Assembly (NCBI GenBank): GCA_015493625.1
Contig: WGCT01000131.1
Location: forward strand, 1 to 9,492
From: Draconibacterium sp.
Lineage (GTDB): Bacteria > Bacteroidota > Bacteroidia > Bacteroidales > Prolixibacteraceae
Direction: 5' to 3'
DNA length: 9,492 bases
The stretch's first letter is position 1. Each line of letters starts with the position of its first letter. A program made the translations under genes and the position numbers. Under the pieces are notes generated by a model. It was not told the DNA's origin, made no database searches, and was given only the letters and a program-made list of their open reading frames with translations. Positions 8,116-9,492 of the stretch are shown here, one piece after another.

Positions 8116-8658
8116 TTAATCGTTTATTACTGAGTAAATATCTATTAAATTACGGCCATATCCATCGTAATCTAAGCCATAGCCAACAATAAAATCGTTG
8201 GGAATTTCCAGCCCCACATAGTCTAATTTAATCTCTTTTTGTAACGAATCGGGTTTCAGTAAAAGTGTGGCTACTTTTACCTCTTTGGGGTTCATTTTTG
8301 CCAATTGAGCTTTTATATTCACCATTGTAATTCCTGTGTCAACAATATCTTCAAGAATAACAACAGTTCGTCCTGCAATGTCTTCGTTCAACCCTATTAG
8401 TTGTTTAACTTTTCCGGAAGTGCTGTCGCCCTCGTACGACGATAATTTCACAAAAGATATTTCGGTTTCAATTAAATCAATTCGCTTAAAAAGCTCGGCC
8501 GCAAACATAAACGACCCATTTAAAATACACAAAAACAGAGGATTTTTGTCTACAAGTTCCTCGTTCATTTTATCGGCCATCGCTTCAACCACTGCACTAA
8601 TTTTTTCGTGAGGAATATAGAGTTTAAATGTTTTGTCGTGTACTTTAACCTGTTTCAT
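8116..8658 (-). CDS. hpt: Hypoxanthine(-guanine) phosphoribosyltransferase
   Basis: This purine-salvage enzyme joins hypoxanthine or guanine to PRPP to form IMP or GMP. The 180 residues are typical of bacterial Hpt. The PRPP-binding loop VVILEDIVDTGITM (99-112) holds the acidic pair Glu103-Asp104 and Asp107-Thr108-Gly109. LNGSFMFAA (46-54) and the flexible-loop KLSSYEG (71-77) are in the expected places. Lys135 in LLLKP fits the base-contacting lysine, and IPNDFIVGYGLDYDGYGRNL (152-171) is the C-terminal purine-binding signature of 6-oxopurine PRTases. It is the first gene of the minus-strand run towards adk and obgE and is divergent from purE across 281 bp, so two purine genes share a promoter region. 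The ATG lies in an A/T-rich leader without a Shine-Dalgarno. Specificity for hypoxanthine versus guanine cannot be read from the sequence. Confidence 0.95.
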   Translation of the reverse strand: MKQVKVHDKTFKLYIPHEKISAVVEAMADKMNEELVDKNPLFLCILNGSFMFAAELFKRIDLIETEISFVKLSSYEGDSTSGKVKQLIGLNEDIAGRTVVILEDIVDTGITMVNIKAQLAKMNPKEVKVATLLLKPDSLQKEIKLDYVGLEIPNDFIVGYGLDYDGYGRNLIDIYSVIND

Positions 8659-8695
8659 AATTTTAAAAGATTGATTTTTATAAGTTGCTAAATTG

Positions 8696-8756
8696 CTGTA
8701 ATTTTGTTTTTTCCGAATTTAAAAGGTACAAAATAACAAAACAATTCGGTTTACAG
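8696..8756. repeat. Nested inverted repeat in the hpt promoter region
   Basis: An inner pair, CCGAATT at 8713-8719 and AATTCGG at 8743-8749, is a perfect 7-bp inverted repeat around a 23-nt A-rich spacer. An outer pair, CTGTAA at 8696-8701 and TTACAG at 8751-8756, brackets it. The spacing between inner and outer arms is uneven (11 and 1 nt), so one regular hairpin does not form. It may be a pair of operator half-sites, a weak RNA structure, or chance in A/T-rich DNA; a single 7-bp match of this kind is not statistically rare here. Confidence 0.35.
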
Positions 8757-8787
8757 AAAATATAAAAAGCAAAACGGGGAACAATTT

Positions 8788-8871
8788 ATGGCTGAAATAA
8801 TATTGAATTTTAAGTTTTGGCAGTTTACTATTAATTTACAGAGGGGAAAATACCGGAAAATATATTTTTGA
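8788..8871 (+). CDS. Possible 27-codon small ORF upstream of purE (doubtful)
   Basis: An ATG at 8788 opens 27 codons ending in TGA at 8871; the peptide begins MAEIILNFKFWQF and is hydrophobic then basic. CGGGGA ends about 7 bases before the ATG, resembling a Shine-Dalgarno, which the other genes here mostly lack. It ends 68 bp before purE and its last codons overlap the candidate purE -7 element, which argues against its being translated from the purE transcript. I do not recognise the peptide. It may be a leader peptide or chance. Confidence 0.12.
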   Translation: MAEIILNFKFWQFTINLQRGKYRKIYF

Positions 8872-8939
8872 AATATTTATGTACAGACGAATGAATGGGG
8901 AAAATGTACCGTTCGGTTTGTTCAATTTAATTTTATACT

Positions 8940-9446
8940 ATGAAACCACAAGTGAGCATTATTATGGGAAGCACTTCCGATCTGGGAGTGATGGAAAAGG
9001 CAGCTAAGTTTTTTGAGGATTTTGAAATTCCTTTCGAAATGAATGCTTTGTCGGCACACCGCACACCCGAAGAGGTGGAGGTTTTTGCAAAAAGCGCAAA
9101 AGAGAATGGAATTAAAGTAATAATTGCAGGTGCCGGAATGGCTGCACACCTGCCGGGTGTGATTGCTGCAATGACCCCAATTCCGGTAATTGGAGTGCCG
9201 ATAAATGCCACACTCTCGGGGGTCGACTCGATTTTAGCAATTTTGCAAATGCCTCCCGGAATTCCGGTGGCAACGGTAGCTGTTAATGGTGCGCTAAATG
9301 CCGCCATTCTTGCCGTGCAAATGATGGCCACCGGCGACGAAGCATTAATGCAAAAACTAATTGATTACAAAAAGAGTTTAAAACAGAAAATTGTAAAAGC
9401 AAACGATGAGCTTTCGAAAGTAAAATATAATTTTAAAACAAATTAA
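8940..9446 (+). CDS. purE: N5-carboxyaminoimidazole ribonucleotide mutase (PurE)
   Basis: PurE makes CAIR in the sixth step of de novo purine synthesis. Class I enzymes rearrange N5-CAIR, made by PurK, into CAIR. The 168 residues match the family. GSTSD (10-14) binds the substrate phosphate, SAHRTP (38-43) carries the catalytic His40, GAGMAAHLPG (64-73) is the second active-site loop, and GVDSILAILQMPPGIPVATV (94-113) forms the octamer core. The AHR and AAHLPG wording points to class I rather than the class II AIR carboxylase. The lysine-rich C-terminal helix (about 134-160) is normal. No purK is visible in the window. It is the only plus-strand gene, divergent from hpt, and begins in the leader ATTTTATACT-ATG without a Shine-Dalgarno. 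Confidence 0.96.
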   Translation: MKPQVSIIMGSTSDLGVMEKAAKFFEDFEIPFEMNALSAHRTPEEVEVFAKSAKENGIKVIIAGAGMAAHLPGVIAAMTPIPVIGVPINATLSGVDSILAILQMPPGIPVATVAVNGALNAAILAVQMMATGDEALMQKLIDYKKSLKQKIVKANDELSKVKYNFKTN

Positions 9447-9462
9447 TTACATCATTTTTTTG

Positions 9463-9470
9463 TACTTTAG
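9463..9470 (+). promoter_or_regulatory. Possible -7 element for a gene beyond the right edge
   Basis: TACTTTAG resembles the Bacteroidota -7 consensus TAnnTTTG with one mismatch and follows a T-run after purE. AGAGGTGAA, a possible Shine-Dalgarno-like sequence, lies just downstream, but the window ends before any start codon with an open frame. No -33 element is evident, and the assignment is tentative. Confidence 0.2.
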
Positions 9471-9492
9471 AAGAGGTGAATAAATAGGCACC

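Larger units (their letters stand above)
8659..8939. promoter_or_regulatory. Divergent hpt/purE intergenic region
   Basis: This 281-bp, strongly A/T-rich region must hold the promoters for both hpt (minus) and purE (plus). On the plus strand TATTTTTG at 8863-8870 fits the Bacteroidota -7 consensus TAnnTTTG for purE, with a 69-nt leader; I find no good -33 partner. On the minus strand TACCTTTT (8728-8721) is a weak -7 candidate for hpt and lies inside the inverted repeat at 8696-8756. ATGTAC occurs twice (8879-8884 and 8904-8909) ahead of purE, and ACCGTTCGGT at 8908-8917 is a small near-palindrome. I recognise no purine riboswitch fold and no characterised operator. Confidence 0.5.

Noticed and set aside
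8659..8939. Purine riboswitch upstream of purE or hpt
   Set aside because: I cannot find the three-helix junction core sequences of the guanine/adenine aptamer on either strand; the region is mostly unstructured A/T-rich DNA.
8933..9331. 132-codon open frame on the minus strand opposite purE
   Set aside because: It lies antisense to a complete, motif-bearing purE; its low-complexity Ala/Ile/Thr composition is the mirror of purE codons.
1..9492. Defence island, mobile element or prophage in the window
   Set aside because: Every large frame is a recognisable core gene; no transposase, integrase, terminal repeats, tRNA attachment site, CRISPR repeat or composition shift is visible.

Overview
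The window is a compact chromosomal housekeeping segment of a Bacteroidota (Bacteroidetes) bacterium, probably a Bacteroidales/Marinilabiliales-type organism. The evidence is the protein sequences and the signals. The ParC active-site region (HPHGDASIADATV, then GNWGNILTGD), the GTPase Obg without a C-terminal extension, the 190-residue adenylate kinase and the ~600-residue membrane MutS-like protein all match Bacteroidota family members as I remember them. Start codons have weak or no Shine-Dalgarno sequences and sit in A/T-rich leaders. The DNA is fairly A/T-rich but uses TCG, CGA and GAC codons freely. The genus cannot be fixed from the sequence alone.

Layout, left to right. (1) Positions 1-3856, minus strand: the two topoisomerase IV subunits in the order parE then parC, 28 bp apart; parC runs off the left edge after 664 codons. 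(2) 3857-4021: a 165-bp gap holding the parE leader, with a Bacteroidota-type -7 promoter element. (3) 4022-8658, minus strand: a tight five-gene run transcribed hpt > adk > obgE > PAP2 phosphatase > membrane MutS-like ATPase. Gaps are 14, 33 and 4 bp, and the last pair overlaps by one base (TAATG). (4) 8659-8939: a 281-bp divergent intergenic region between hpt and purE, A/T-rich, with a nested inverted repeat and a weak 27-codon small frame. (5) 8940-9446, plus strand: purE. (6) 9447-9492: the start of another intergenic region.

How the genes work together. hpt (purine salvage), adk (adenylate balance) and purE (de novo purine synthesis) form a purine-nucleotide neighbourhood around a divergent promoter region. 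obgE encodes a ribosome-associated GTPase that depends on guanine nucleotide pools. The PAP2 gene encodes a lipid-phosphate phosphatase of the membrane. ParE and ParC make the decatenating topoisomerase IV.

The least ordinary gene is the MutS-family ATPase. It has no mismatch-recognition domain, and it has two transmembrane hairpins, one placed where the DNA clamp of classical MutS would be. It starts on the stop codon of the phosphatase gene. I see no mobile element, CRISPR array, tRNA, rRNA, prophage or defence cassette, and no gene-free stretch longer than 300 bases. Apart from the membrane MutS pair, this is ordinary core genome.
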